NCBI GenBank assembly: GCA_031553435.1
Contig: JAVBLQ010000131.1
Location: forward strand, 1 to 25,004
Length of the DNA: 25,004 nt
Direction of reading: 5' to 3'
DNA from: JAVBLQ01 sp031553435
GTDB taxonomy: Bacteria; Bacteroidota; Bacteroidia; Bacteroidales; Azobacteroidaceae
The notes under the pieces were generated by a model. It was not told where the DNA came from and made no database searches. It saw only the letters and a program-made list of their open reading frames with translations. A program made the position numbers and the translations under genes. Below, piece by piece: positions 16,472-23,581 of the stretch (position 1 is the first letter of the stretch; each line of letters opens with the position of its first letter).

Positions 16472-16825
16472 TTATTTAATCAGTTTGTTTGTCGCTGTAT
16501 CAGGAAATACAACCGAAGGTTTGAATTTTTTAGCTTCTTCAAAATCCATCAGGGCGTATGACATGATAATTACAATGTCTCCCGGTTGGACTTTGCGGGC
16601 GGCAGCTCCGTTGATGCAAATTACTCCGGAACCTCTTTTGCCCTTTATGATGTATGTTTCAAATCGCTCTCCATTATTATTGTTCACGATTTGCACTTTT
16701 TCTCCTTCAATCAAATTAGCGGCATCCATCAAATCTTCGTCAATGGTAATGCTTCCTATATAGTTCAGATTGGCTTCTGTGACCGATACTCTATGCAATT
16801 TCGATTTTACGACTTCTATCATCAT
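16472..16825 (-). CDS. panD: Aspartate 1-decarboxylase
   Basis: The protein has 117 residues. PanD makes beta-alanine from L-aspartate for pantothenate. It is a pyruvoyl enzyme made by self-cleavage at a Gly-Ser bond, seen here as YIGSITIDEDLMDAANL with G24-S25 in the expected position. Other family motifs are the early KLHRVSVTEANL, NGAAARKVQPGDIVIIMSYA and DFEEAKKFKPSVVFPD. The first ATG (16825) and the second (16822) are both possible. The start overlaps the end of panC by 35 bases, so the two genes are cotranscribed and probably translationally coupled. Confidence 0.95.
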   Translation of the reverse strand: MMIEVVKSKLHRVSVTEANLNYIGSITIDEDLMDAANLIEGEKVQIVNNNNGERFETYIIKGKRGSGVICINGAAARKVQPGDIVIIMSYALMDFEEAKKFKPSVVFPDTATNKLIK

Positions 16826-17663
16826 GATATTTAATGTTATCTATCAAGCGGACTGTGCCACAAAAAACGGCAATACATCCTATTATGTAGTTGGAATCAG
16901 ACCAGTCGTTAATGGATTGCAACGTATTTCCATCTACGATATCGAAATATTCAACTTTTAAATCCGGTACCTCATTGATGGTTTCTGTCACCCATTGAAT
17001 TAATTCACAGACTGACTTTTCCGGTACAAAGTTATAACTTTTAAATAAGGTTTCAGATATTTCCGATGCTTTTTCTCTTTGGAAGTCGTTCAATCGCTCG
17101 TTGCGGCTACTCATTGCCAATCCGCTTTTTTCTCTGATAATCGGACAAGAAATTATTTCAACCTGAAGTTTTAATTGATTGACCATTGCACGGATAATGG
17201 CCAATTGTTGAAAATCTTTTTCTCCGAAATATGCTTTATCCGGCTGAACTGCATCGAAAAGTTTGCTGACAATCTGAGCTACCCCATTGAAGTGTCCGGG
17301 CCTGTGCTCTCCTTCCATGACTTTATCCAGAAGACCAAAATCGAAGATGCGGTTATCTTCCTCCGGATACATTTCTTTAGCCTCAGGCATAAAAATGATG
17401 TTACAACCGGCCTCTTCCAAGAGTTTGGCGTCGGTCTCAGGAGTACGGGGATATTTCAACAAATCATTTTTATCATTAAACTGGGTGGGATTGACAAATA
17501 TGCTTACCACGCAAATATCATTTTCTGCAACACACTGTTTGACTAAAGAAATATGACCTTCGTGCAAAGCGCCCATCGTAGGAACAAAGCCAATAGATTT
17601 ATTATCTTTTCTATATACATCCAATATGGACTGTAAATCAGAAATTGTTTTAACTATTTTCAT
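16791..17663 (-). CDS. panC: Pantothenate synthetase (pantoate-beta-alanine ligase)
   Basis: The start is taken at ATG 17663 (MKIVKTISDLQSI), giving 290 residues with an AGAAAG sequence just upstream; a longer frame would need a TTG at 17693 that falls in a promoter-like box. PanC joins pantoate and beta-alanine using ATP. The nucleotidyltransferase HxGH-type motif is in FVPTMGALHEGHISLV (H34 and H37), followed by SIFVNPTQF, YFGEKDFQQL and the SGLAMSSRN loop. It overlaps panD by 35 bases and so supplies both enzymes from one mRNA. No panB or panE is in the window. Confidence 0.95.
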   Translation of the reverse strand: MKIVKTISDLQSILDVYRKDNKSIGFVPTMGALHEGHISLVKQCVAENDICVVSIFVNPTQFNDKNDLLKYPRTPETDAKLLEEAGCNIIFMPEAKEMYPEEDNRIFDFGLLDKVMEGEHRPGHFNGVAQIVSKLFDAVQPDKAYFGEKDFQQLAIIRAMVNQLKLQVEIISCPIIREKSGLAMSSRNERLNDFQREKASEISETLFKSYNFVPEKSVCELIQWVTETINEVPDLKVEYFDIVDGNTLQSINDWSDSNYIIGCIAVFCGTVRLIDNIKYHDDRSRKIEIA

Positions 17664-17690
17664 CTTTCTAATTGGTTCGAAAAAACGGTG

Positions 17691-17698
17691 CAAAGAAA
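17691..17698 (-). promoter_or_regulatory. Possible -7 box for panC
   Basis: On the minus strand the sequence is TTTCTTTG followed by CACC, similar to the TAnnTTTG consensus but with TT in place of TA. It lies 27 bases before the chosen panC ATG, in the 46-base gap after the DJ-1 gene. No good -33 element is visible. Confidence 0.3.
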
Positions 17699-17709
17699 GT
17701 AAATAAAAA

Positions 17710-18255
17710 TCAAATCAACATTCCCGCTGCAACCGCATCTGCTTTCTCTTTTCCTTTCAACTCGGTAACAATTTTCAATCCGAAATTTACGGCAAAGCCC
17801 GGGCCTTTTCCTGTGATGATATTTCCATCCTGAACTACAGGTTCATTGGTGATCTTTGCCCCGGTTAGTTGAGATTCGAATCCCGGATAACAAGTTGCTT
17901 TTTTGCCTTCCAAAATACCTAACCCACCGAAAACAAGAGGAGCAGCACAAATGGCCGCCAATAATCCACCTTTTTCGGCATGATGAGATATCAATTCTTT
18001 CAATGCGTTGTGAGCATTCAGGTTGCTTGCCCCAGGCATTCCTCCTGGTAAAATCAGCATTTCAGCATCAGAAAAATCTACATCTTCAAATAATTTATCT
18101 GCATGAACAGGAATACCATGAGCTCCGGTGACCTTCAAATCTTTGCTGACAGAGACAGTAGTTATATCAACTTCTCCCCTGCGAAGCACATCAATAGTGG
18201 CAATGGCTTCAATTTCTTCAAAGCCTTCAGCTAAAAAAATAAAGACGTTTTTCAT
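17710..18255 (-). CDS. DJ-1/PfpI (ThiJ/YajL) family protein
   Basis: The protein has 181 residues, typical of the family. The catalytic-type cysteine is C103 in LLAAICAAPLVFG, the nucleophile elbow, and the partner glutamate is E16 in LAEGFEEIEA. ILPGGMPGASNL is the conserved loop preceding it. Relatives act as glyoxalases or deglycase-like stress proteins, and the precise reaction is disputed for many. It starts 17 bases after the inverted repeat that follows tonB and ends 46 bases before panC. With no promoter box in the gap to tonB, it may be read through from the tonB operon. Confidence 0.9.
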   Translation of the reverse strand: MKNVFIFLAEGFEEIEAIATIDVLRRGEVDITTVSVSKDLKVTGAHGIPVHADKLFEDVDFSDAEMLILPGGMPGASNLNAHNALKELISHHAEKGGLLAAICAAPLVFGGLGILEGKKATCYPGFESQLTGAKITNEPVVQDGNIITGKGPGFAVNFGLKIVTELKGKEKADAVAAGMLI

Positions 18256-18272
18256 AAACTTGAACTTTTTGG

Positions 18273-18347
18273 AATTGAAAATGGAGAATTGAAAATTGAA
18301 AACGAGAGAACATTATTAATTCAATTTTCAATTCTCCATTTTCAATT
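18273..18347. repeat. Perfect 28-bp inverted repeat at the tonB stop codon
   Basis: Arms 18273-18300 and 18320-18347 are exact reverse complements, separated by 19 bases. They are made of variants of AATTGAAAAT and GGAGAATTG. The right arm overlaps the first two bases (plus-strand order) of the tonB stop triplet at 18346-18348. It would form a strong hairpin right at the 3' end of tonB and could terminate or stabilise that mRNA. Confidence 0.85.
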
Positions 18348-19215
18348 ATTTAAATGAATATTTGTAAGTAATCGTTCCGGACTGATTATTCGTTCCGTTA
18401 ATTACATTGAATTTGGCTTTACGGGCAGCTTCCAATGCGGAGTTGCGCATGGTGGCGTTATCAATATTTGTACCTCTCCCTATTTCTGCAAAAATAATAT
18501 TGCCTTTAGGATCTACCGTGATATTGACCACAATACGACCTTCTTCCTGTACAGAATAAGCAGGTTTAGGCAATCCTCCGGAGCCAAGGCTTCTTCCTGC
18601 TAATGAAAACTCTCCGGTTCCACCAATGCCCGAACTGGCTCCCTGAGTAGAATTACCCTGTGCGCTTCCTTGTATTCCGGTTCCTGATGTTGATGTACCT
18701 CTGCTACCTGTACCGGATGATGAACTTCCTCCAAGAGCTCCTGCAACCTGATTATTGATCGTTTGGCGGCGTTGTTGTTCCTCTTGTTGTTGGCGGCGTT
18801 GTTGTTCTTGTTGTCTTTGCAATTCTTGTTGTCTTTGTCTTTCCTGAGCAGTACGAAGATCCTGTTCTTTTTGAGCGTCTTTTTTCGGTTTTGTTTCCGG
18901 AACCTTAATCGTTTGTTCTCTACTTTGAGTAATTACAGGCTTGGGCGGAACTGAAACCTTTGGTTTAGAAGGAGTAGAAACTTCAGGTTTGGATGGTTGC
19001 TGAACTTGAGGAGTTTGTTCTGCCGGCGGTGCATCGACAGTCCGGGGTTCAAAAGTTCCGGCAGCTTCATTAACATTTCCAAAAGCAACAAGAATTCCTC
19101 CTTCTTCTTCCGGAATAACTGTTTTTATTACAATAAAAAACAATAATAATAAGATAAGTGCATTGATTATCAATGAACCTGCCACTCCGTATATTTGTTC
19201 TTTTGTAGCTTTCAT
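18346..19215 (-). CDS. tonB: TonB-type energy transducer
   Basis: The protein has 289 residues. A short cytosolic tip (MKATKEQIYGVAGS) and one membrane helix (LIINALILLLLFFIVI) anchor it in the inner membrane. Then follow a proline-rich stretch (about 60-105), a glutamine/arginine-rich coiled region (about 115-155) and a glycine/serine linker. The C-terminal domain of about 85 residues contains EEGRIVVNITVDPKGNIIFAEIGRGTNI and ends in TITYKYSFK, a TonB/TolA-like fold. It passes proton-motive force from ExbB-ExbD to outer-membrane receptors. The long linker with TolA-like composition leaves a TolA-like role possible. It lies 5 bases after exbD. Confidence 0.88.
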   Translation of the reverse strand: MKATKEQIYGVAGSLIINALILLLLFFIVIKTVIPEEEGGILVAFGNVNEAAGTFEPRTVDAPPAEQTPQVQQPSKPEVSTPSKPKVSVPPKPVITQSREQTIKVPETKPKKDAQKEQDLRTAQERQRQQELQRQQEQQRRQQQEEQQRRQTINNQVAGALGGSSSSGTGSRGTSTSGTGIQGSAQGNSTQGASSGIGGTGEFSLAGRSLGSGGLPKPAYSVQEEGRIVVNITVDPKGNIIFAEIGRGTNIDNATMRNSALEAARKAKFNVINGTNNQSGTITYKYSFK

Positions 19216-19220
19216 TCGTT

Positions 19221-19634
19221 CTATTTTGAGATAGGACGGGTTATTAATACCATTTTGAAATTATTTTCATTGGCTATATTCAAGACCTTAACTACTTCTT
19301 TGTATGGAATAGTCTCATCAGCATATAAAGCTATAAAAATTTCAGGTTCTTTTGCATAACAATCTTTCAAAAAAGGAGTTATCTGATCAAATGAAACTTT
19401 TTTTTCTTTTTGAGGACCATAAGCTACATAGTAGTTCAGCTTTGAATCGATTGTAACCCTTGTCAATGGTTTCGCCGCAGACTGTTTTTGGCTTTGAGGC
19501 AGTGTTACTTTGATTGCATTGGGAATCACAACCGTAGATGTAAGCATAAAAAATATCAATAACAGAAAAATCATATCCGTCATTGAAGCCATGCTGAACT
19601 CGGCAGAGATCTTATTTCGTTTTTTCAGTGCCAT
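19221..19634 (-). CDS. exbD: ExbD/TolR biopolymer transport protein
   Basis: The protein has 137 residues. The single membrane helix MTDMIFLLLIFFMLTSTVV carries the essential aspartate (D20) used for proton transfer with ExbB. It is followed by the periplasmic domain ending LNIANENNFKMVLITRP. It forms the motor complex with ExbB and TonB in the inner membrane. The gaps are 9 bases to exbB and 5 to tonB, so all three are made from one mRNA. Confidence 0.92.
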   Translation of the reverse strand: MALKKRNKISAEFSMASMTDMIFLLLIFFMLTSTVVIPNAIKVTLPQSQKQSAAKPLTRVTIDSKLNYYVAYGPQKEKKVSFDQITPFLKDCYAKEPEIFIALYADETIPYKEVVKVLNIANENNFKMVLITRPISK

Positions 19635-19643
19635 GAGATTGAA

Positions 19644-20354
19644 TTAATTAAGCGGTTCGTTCAATAAATCCATAAAATCCATGGTACGGGCTTCCATTTT
19701 ATTGACGACTCCACTCACCAAACCTACAAGATAATTATATGAAAATAGAGCGATAACTCCTACAATCAAACCGGCAACAGTTGTTACCAATGCTTCATAT
19801 ATTCCTGAAGATAAAAGAGTTATGTCCACATTACTTCCGGCATTGGCCATATTAAAAAAGGCTCGTACCATTCCGGTTACAGTCCCGAGAAATCCAAGCA
19901 TCGGAGCTCCTGCCGCTGCTGTAGCAACCCAGGTAAATCCTTTTTCCAATTTGGCAATTTCCATATTACCTACATTTTCAATGGCGACAAGCACATCGTT
20001 CATTGGTTTTCCTAAACGGGAAATGCCTTTTTCTATCATCCGTGAATAAGGAGTATTTGTTGTTCTGCATAAATTGAGGGCAGACTCTATTTTTCCATCA
20101 TGTATATAATCTTTTATCCTGTTCATAAATGAAGAATCTTCTCTTCCTGCTTTACGGATAACCAATATTCTTTCAATTAAAATAGCAATAGCAATGACCA
20201 ATAAAAGGGCTATAGGAATCATGATCCAACCACCTTTTAATGCCAGTTCAAAAACATTGATATGTGCTTCTTTCACAACATTGGTTCCACTTAGATCCGG
20301 CATTGTTTGCGTTAATTGCTGCGCGCCTTCTTGAATTGTAAGTAACAAACTCAT
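19644..20354 (-). CDS. exbB: ExbB/TolQ/MotA proton channel
   Basis: The protein has 236 residues. Three membrane helices are visible: about 42-66, about 145-165 with the conserved GAPMLGFLGTVTGMV, and about 185-210 with EALVTTVAGLIVGVIALF. The family signature in helices 2 and 3 is complete, and the loop with LEKGFTWVATAAA is typical. It forms the pentameric proton channel that drives ExbD and TonB. It is the first gene of the operon and diverges from the CBS gene on the other strand; the -7 boxes of both lie in the 99-base gap. Confidence 0.93.
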   Translation of the reverse strand: MSLLLTIQEGAQQLTQTMPDLSGTNVVKEAHINVFELALKGGWIMIPIALLLVIAIAILIERILVIRKAGREDSSFMNRIKDYIHDGKIESALNLCRTTNTPYSRMIEKGISRLGKPMNDVLVAIENVGNMEIAKLEKGFTWVATAAAGAPMLGFLGTVTGMVRAFFNMANAGSNVDITLLSSGIYEALVTTVAGLIVGVIALFSYNYLVGLVSGVVNKMEARTMDFMDLLNEPLN

Positions 20355-20395
20355 GATTTTTCTATTGTTTAATTTTTATTTATCTTCGAAAATAA

Positions 20396-20403
20396 TATCT
20401 TTG
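20396..20403 (+). promoter_or_regulatory. -7 box for the CBS-nadK operon
   Basis: TATCTTTG matches the TAnnTTTG consensus and is followed by CAA. It would start the transcript about 45 bases before ATG 20454. The -33 element is weak and AT-rich. Confidence 0.45.
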
Positions 20404-20420
20404 CAATTGCTATCAACTTG

Positions 20421-20428
20421 CAAAAATA
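20421..20428 (-). promoter_or_regulatory. -7 box for the exbB operon
   Basis: On the minus strand the sequence is TATTTTTG followed by CAAG, matching TAnnTTTG, about 66 bases before the exbB ATG. It faces the box of the divergent CBS gene with only 17 bases between them, so the two transcripts would overlap at their 5' ends. Confidence 0.4.
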
Positions 20429-20453
20429 ATAGAATTGCCGGAATAAAAACGTT

Positions 20454-21113
20454 ATGCTATCTAAAGAAATCTTAACCAAAGAACTTCCAATGCTAAAACT
20501 TACCGATACGGGAAGTTATTCTCATTCTTTAATGGAAGAATATAAGCTTAAACATCTTCCTGTTACAAGCAATGGGGCTTATATTTTTTTATTGACAGAA
20601 AAAGATATTTTCTTTATGGAGAATACAAATGATCCCATTGAAAATATCAGTGTTTTCGCTCCATGCGTAGGAGAAGAAAGTCATATCCTGGAAGTATTAC
20701 GGATTTTCGCAAATGAAAAACTGACGTTGCTTCCGGTTGTCGATGAACAGGGAAATTATGTGGGTGGAATCACATCTGAAAAACTAATCGAAAAATTAGA
20801 TGAAATGATTAATTCCTCCTCACAAGGAAGTATGATCGCCTTGGAAATCAATCAATATGATTATGATTTATCGAATATAGCCCGGCTTGTTGAGTCTAAC
20901 GACGCAAAAATAATGACTTTATTCAATTATCCGATCAAGGAAACCAACAAGCAACTCGTTTTGATTAAGATTGATCTTGAAGATACCTCTGCCGTATTAA
21001 GAAGTTTGGAGCGTTTCAACTATCAAGTGCTTTATTATCAGCAAAAAGGAGGCATTGTAGATGATGTGCTCAGGAAACGATTGGATGAACTGATGTATTA
21101 TTTAAAAATGTAA
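20454..21113 (+). CDS. CBS-domain regulatory protein (AcuB-like)
   Basis: The protein has 219 residues. Two CBS repeats occupy about residues 1-125: LPVTSNGAYIFLLTEKDI in the first, LTLLPVVDEQGNYVGGITSEKLIEKL in the second. The remaining part has an ACT-like look (ALEINQYDYDLSNIARLVESNDAKI, then VLIKIDLEDTSAVLRSLERF). Paired CBS domains bind adenine nucleotides and usually regulate a partner. nadK starts 3 bases after its stop, so it may sense the energy state for NAD kinase or be a loosely linked passenger; the former is inference. It has no membrane segments. Confidence 0.82.
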   Translation: MLSKEILTKELPMLKLTDTGSYSHSLMEEYKLKHLPVTSNGAYIFLLTEKDIFFMENTNDPIENISVFAPCVGEESHILEVLRIFANEKLTLLPVVDEQGNYVGGITSEKLIEKLDEMINSSSQGSMIALEINQYDYDLSNIARLVESNDAKIMTLFNYPIKETNKQLVLIKIDLEDTSAVLRSLERFNYQVLYYQQKGGIVDDVLRKRLDELMYYLKM

Positions 21114-21116
21114 TAA

Positions 21117-21995
21117 ATGAAAATAGGTATTTTCGGGAATGACCTACCTTCAGATCGTTTGCTTCAAATAAATAAAGTATTTGATAAACTTTCGGATTTA
21201 AAAGCTGAGGTTTTTGTAGAAAAAGATTTTTATAATTCTTTAGAAAAAGAGTTATCATACTCCCCTCCTATCGAAGGAATGATCAATAATGATGATTTCA
21301 TGCTTGATATTGCCATCAGTTTCGGAGGTGATGGTACATTCCTGCGAACAGCAGCATTAATTGGAAAGAAAAATATACCTATACTTGGAATCAATGCCGG
21401 ACGACTCGGATTCCTTGCCGATGTGAGTTATGACGAAATAGAAGAAACCCTGGATGAAGTTTTTGCAAATGATTATAAGATCGAAGAACGAACATTATTA
21501 AGATTACATACGGAAAAAAAAGTCTTTGCCGATTTCAATTATGCATTGAATGAAATTGCCATACTGAAAAGAGACACATCGTCAATGATTTCGATCCGTA
21601 CTTATCTGAATGAAGAATACCTGACGGATTATTTAGCTGACGGACTTGTTATAGCAACACCAACCGGTTCAACAGCCTACTCCATGAGTGTAAACGGTCC
21701 AATCATTTTACCACAAGCCAAAAGCTTGGTATTAAGCCCAGTAGCTCCTCACTCATTAAACGTTCGTCCTTTAATCATCCCAGATGATTTCAACTTAACA
21801 ATAGAAGTAGAAAGCCGGAGTCAAAACTTTTTAATCGCTTTGGACGGACGTTCCGAAGTATTTTCTACAGGAACGAAACTTGCTATTCGCAAAGCAAATT
21901 TCTCAGTCAAATTAATCAAACGGAATAAAAACTCATTTTACAAAACACTGAGAGATAAACTTATGTGGGGAGCCGATGGAAGATTTCGTCCATAA
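21117..21995 (+). CDS. nadK: NAD kinase (ATP/polyphosphate-dependent)
   Basis: The protein has 292 residues, normal for the family. It phosphorylates NAD to NADP in the cytosol. The signature GGDGT is at 70-74 (ISFGGDGTFLRTA), NAGRLGFL at 93-100, the NE pair at 145-146, and the nucleotide-binding TPTGSTAYSMSVNGP at 181-195. The start ATG lies 3 bases after the CBS stop, consistent with one operon. It is a core metabolic gene and supports a chromosomal location here. Confidence 0.95.
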   Translation: MKIGIFGNDLPSDRLLQINKVFDKLSDLKAEVFVEKDFYNSLEKELSYSPPIEGMINNDDFMLDIAISFGGDGTFLRTAALIGKKNIPILGINAGRLGFLADVSYDEIEETLDEVFANDYKIEERTLLRLHTEKKVFADFNYALNEIAILKRDTSSMISIRTYLNEEYLTDYLADGLVIATPTGSTAYSMSVNGPIILPQAKSLVLSPVAPHSLNVRPLIIPDDFNLTIEVESRSQNFLIALDGRSEVFSTGTKLAIRKANFSVKLIKRNKNSFYKTLRDKLMWGADGRFRP

Positions 21996-22018
21996 CTAAA
22001 GTAAAATTAAAGAAATTA

Positions 22019-22050
22019 TTTGGAAAATTAAAATAAAAGTTATTCCTTTG
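22019..22050 (+). promoter_or_regulatory. Promoter of tRNA-Cys
   Basis: TTTG at 22019-22022 (-33) and TTCCTTTG at 22043-22050 (-7) are separated by 20 bases, the Bacteroides spacing. The expected start is a few bases before the tRNA at 22066. Confidence 0.6.
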
Positions 22051-22065
22051 CACTCGCAAAAATAC

Positions 22066-22139
22066 GGTACCTTGGCCGAGTGGTTAGGCATCGGTCTGCA
22101 AAACCGCGTACGGCGGTTCGAATCCGCCAGGTACCTCCA
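22066..22139 (+). tRNA. tRNA-Cys (anticodon GCA), CCA encoded
   Basis: The acceptor stem GGTACCT pairs with AGGTACC and is followed by discriminator T and CCA. The D arm is GCC-loop-GGC, the anticodon loop CTGCAAA has anticodon GCA, and the T arm GGCGG/CCGCC carries TTCGAAT. One anticodon-stem pair (the outermost, T against C) is unpaired. It is a normal cloverleaf of 74 bases with CCA. Confidence 0.97.
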
Positions 22140-22141
22140 AG

Positions 22142-22183
22142 TGATGAAATCCCAATAGATTCAGGTCTGTTGGGATTTCGTCA
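22142..22183 (+). terminator. Hairpin terminator after tRNA-Cys, shared with the AraC gene end
   Basis: Bases 22142-22155 pair with 22170-22183 (14 positions, one T/G pair) around a 14-base loop, followed by a short T-rich stretch. It begins 3 bases after the tRNA. The right arm overlaps the stop of the leftward AraC gene, so it may serve both directions. Confidence 0.75.
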
Positions 22184-23296
22184 TTTATATGGGTTTTCAC
22201 CCCACTTTTTCCACTGCTGCGGCGAATAACCTGTAATCTGTTTGAACCAGCGGGAGAAATTATAGGGCTGAATGATCCCGACCATCCTGCCGACTTCTTT
22301 GGTCGTTTTATAGGGATATTCCTTAAGCAGGATTTTGGATTCTTCGATACGCAGAGCGTTGAGCCATTGCTGAAACGAACAGCCTAAGCGCCTGTTAAGA
22401 TAGGCGGACAGATAAGTGTGATTGGTGCCCATTTCGTACGCCACTATTTTTATAGTCAGAGAATCCCTGCAGAAACGCTTCTCTTCACACCAACGATCAA
22501 CCAGCAAAGAAAGTTTTTCGACATAACCTTTCACTGAGCGGTTACCTACTTCTGCCAGAATACACCCATTCTCAGCACTTTCAACCTCCGAATTCACATT
22601 GCGAGCCTCACCCACATAAACGAATACATACGCATAATTCAGCAAACGTATGGCGAAATAGAGATAAAACAGGATGGTGGCCACACGCAGCGACAGGCTC
22701 AGTTCGACGATGTAAAAACTCATCAGGTTCAGCAGTGCAAGCCCGAGGGTCATCGTAAGCGCCCCATTCATCCATGAAAAACGCAGTGTGCCATCGTAAT
22801 AGTTTTCCATCGCCTGTGCGTTGGAGCGGTATTCCCTGCGGCAAACTCTGATCGTCCAGAATATCTGTCCTGCATAGGCCGCACCCAAGGCAAACGATGA
22901 GAAAGAGTATGCAAAAGGGACGAAGATCATTATCCCGCCTGCCAATAAGATGAGGGGCAGTCCCAGCAAACCGTAACGCCGGAAGCTGCGGATACTTTTC
23001 CGGGAAGGCTCCTGCAACAACAGATATGCATAGGTATTAAACCATGCATGAATCAGGCTCACCGTCCCTATACTGTAAATAGTAATGTAATTCCGCTCAC
23101 TGTCTGCCGGCAGAAAGACAAAGTCGATGATACCCGTAACTCCCAGCAACAAATAGGCGCAGGCAAATATCCTGCGACTTGTCCGGTAAGGTGCTAACCT
23201 TTTATCATGCGGAACATAGACGGTCAGTAGCGTGATTCCCATTGAGAGAAACAGCACCGTATAGGCTATAGTTGCATATGTATAAATTGTATTCAT
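22181..23296 (-). CDS. Membrane-anchored AraC-family transcription regulator (7 TM + HTH)
   Basis: The protein has 371 residues. The first 230 contain about seven hydrophobic helices, for example TIAYTVLFLSMGITLLTVYV and IFACAYLLLGVTGIIDFVFL. The last 100 form an AraC DNA-binding domain: LTIKIVAYEMGTNHTYLSAYLNRRLGCSFQQWLNALRIEES, then the second helix-turn-helix and the family end YNFSRWFKQITGYSPQQW. It therefore probably senses a signal in the membrane and binds DNA from there. It is divergent from the large secreted protein gene, its likely target. G+C is clearly higher than in the rest of the window: in 22681-22740, 31 of 60 bases are G or C. Confidence 0.88.
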   Translation of the reverse strand: MNTIYTYATIAYTVLFLSMGITLLTVYVPHDKRLAPYRTSRRIFACAYLLLGVTGIIDFVFLPADSERNYITIYSIGTVSLIHAWFNTYAYLLLQEPSRKSIRSFRRYGLLGLPLILLAGGIMIFVPFAYSFSSFALGAAYAGQIFWTIRVCRREYRSNAQAMENYYDGTLRFSWMNGALTMTLGLALLNLMSFYIVELSLSLRVATILFYLYFAIRLLNYAYVFVYVGEARNVNSEVESAENGCILAEVGNRSVKGYVEKLSLLVDRWCEEKRFCRDSLTIKIVAYEMGTNHTYLSAYLNRRLGCSFQQWLNALRIEESKILLKEYPYKTTKEVGRMVGIIQPYNFSRWFKQITGYSPQQWKKWGENPYK

Positions 23297-23303
23297 CTAT
23301 ACA

Positions 23304-23311
23304 CAAAGATA
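23304..23311 (-). promoter_or_regulatory. Possible -7 box for the AraC-type gene
   Basis: On the minus strand the sequence is TATCTTTG, a full match to TAnnTTTG, but only 7 bases before the ATG at 23296. If used, the mRNA would be nearly leaderless. No convincing -33 element is present. The remaining intergenic DNA up to 23581 (285 bases in all between the two genes) is AT-rich; I see no gene or terminator in it. Confidence 0.3.
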
Positions 23312-23581
23312 ACGTTTATTAATTGAATTTAAATACGTGGTAATATTTAGAAACTATCTTTTGTCTTTAGCCTTTAACCGAAAAAAGGGAACCAGGCTGT
23401 CCAATCAATAAAAACTTAAAAAAACAAAAAAAGATTGCGTGTGCATCAATTTGACCGACATGCAAATTATTGTTTAGACATTTATTGCAAAATTACAAAC
23501 ATATGGAATATATACTATAATTATATTTCAAAAACCACAAACAACTAAACATCAATCTTATTAACTTATAAAAAATACTTT

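Noticed and set aside
17664..17693. Longer panC from a TTG at 17693
   Set aside because: The TTG sits in a TTTG -7-like box, while ATG 17663 gives the usual PanC N-terminus and has a purine-rich site before it.
18763..18954. Short repeats in TTG/GTT/GGCGGC order that look like a tandem array
   Set aside because: They encode the glutamine/arginine-rich linker of TonB; codon-level repetition, not a separate element or CRISPR.
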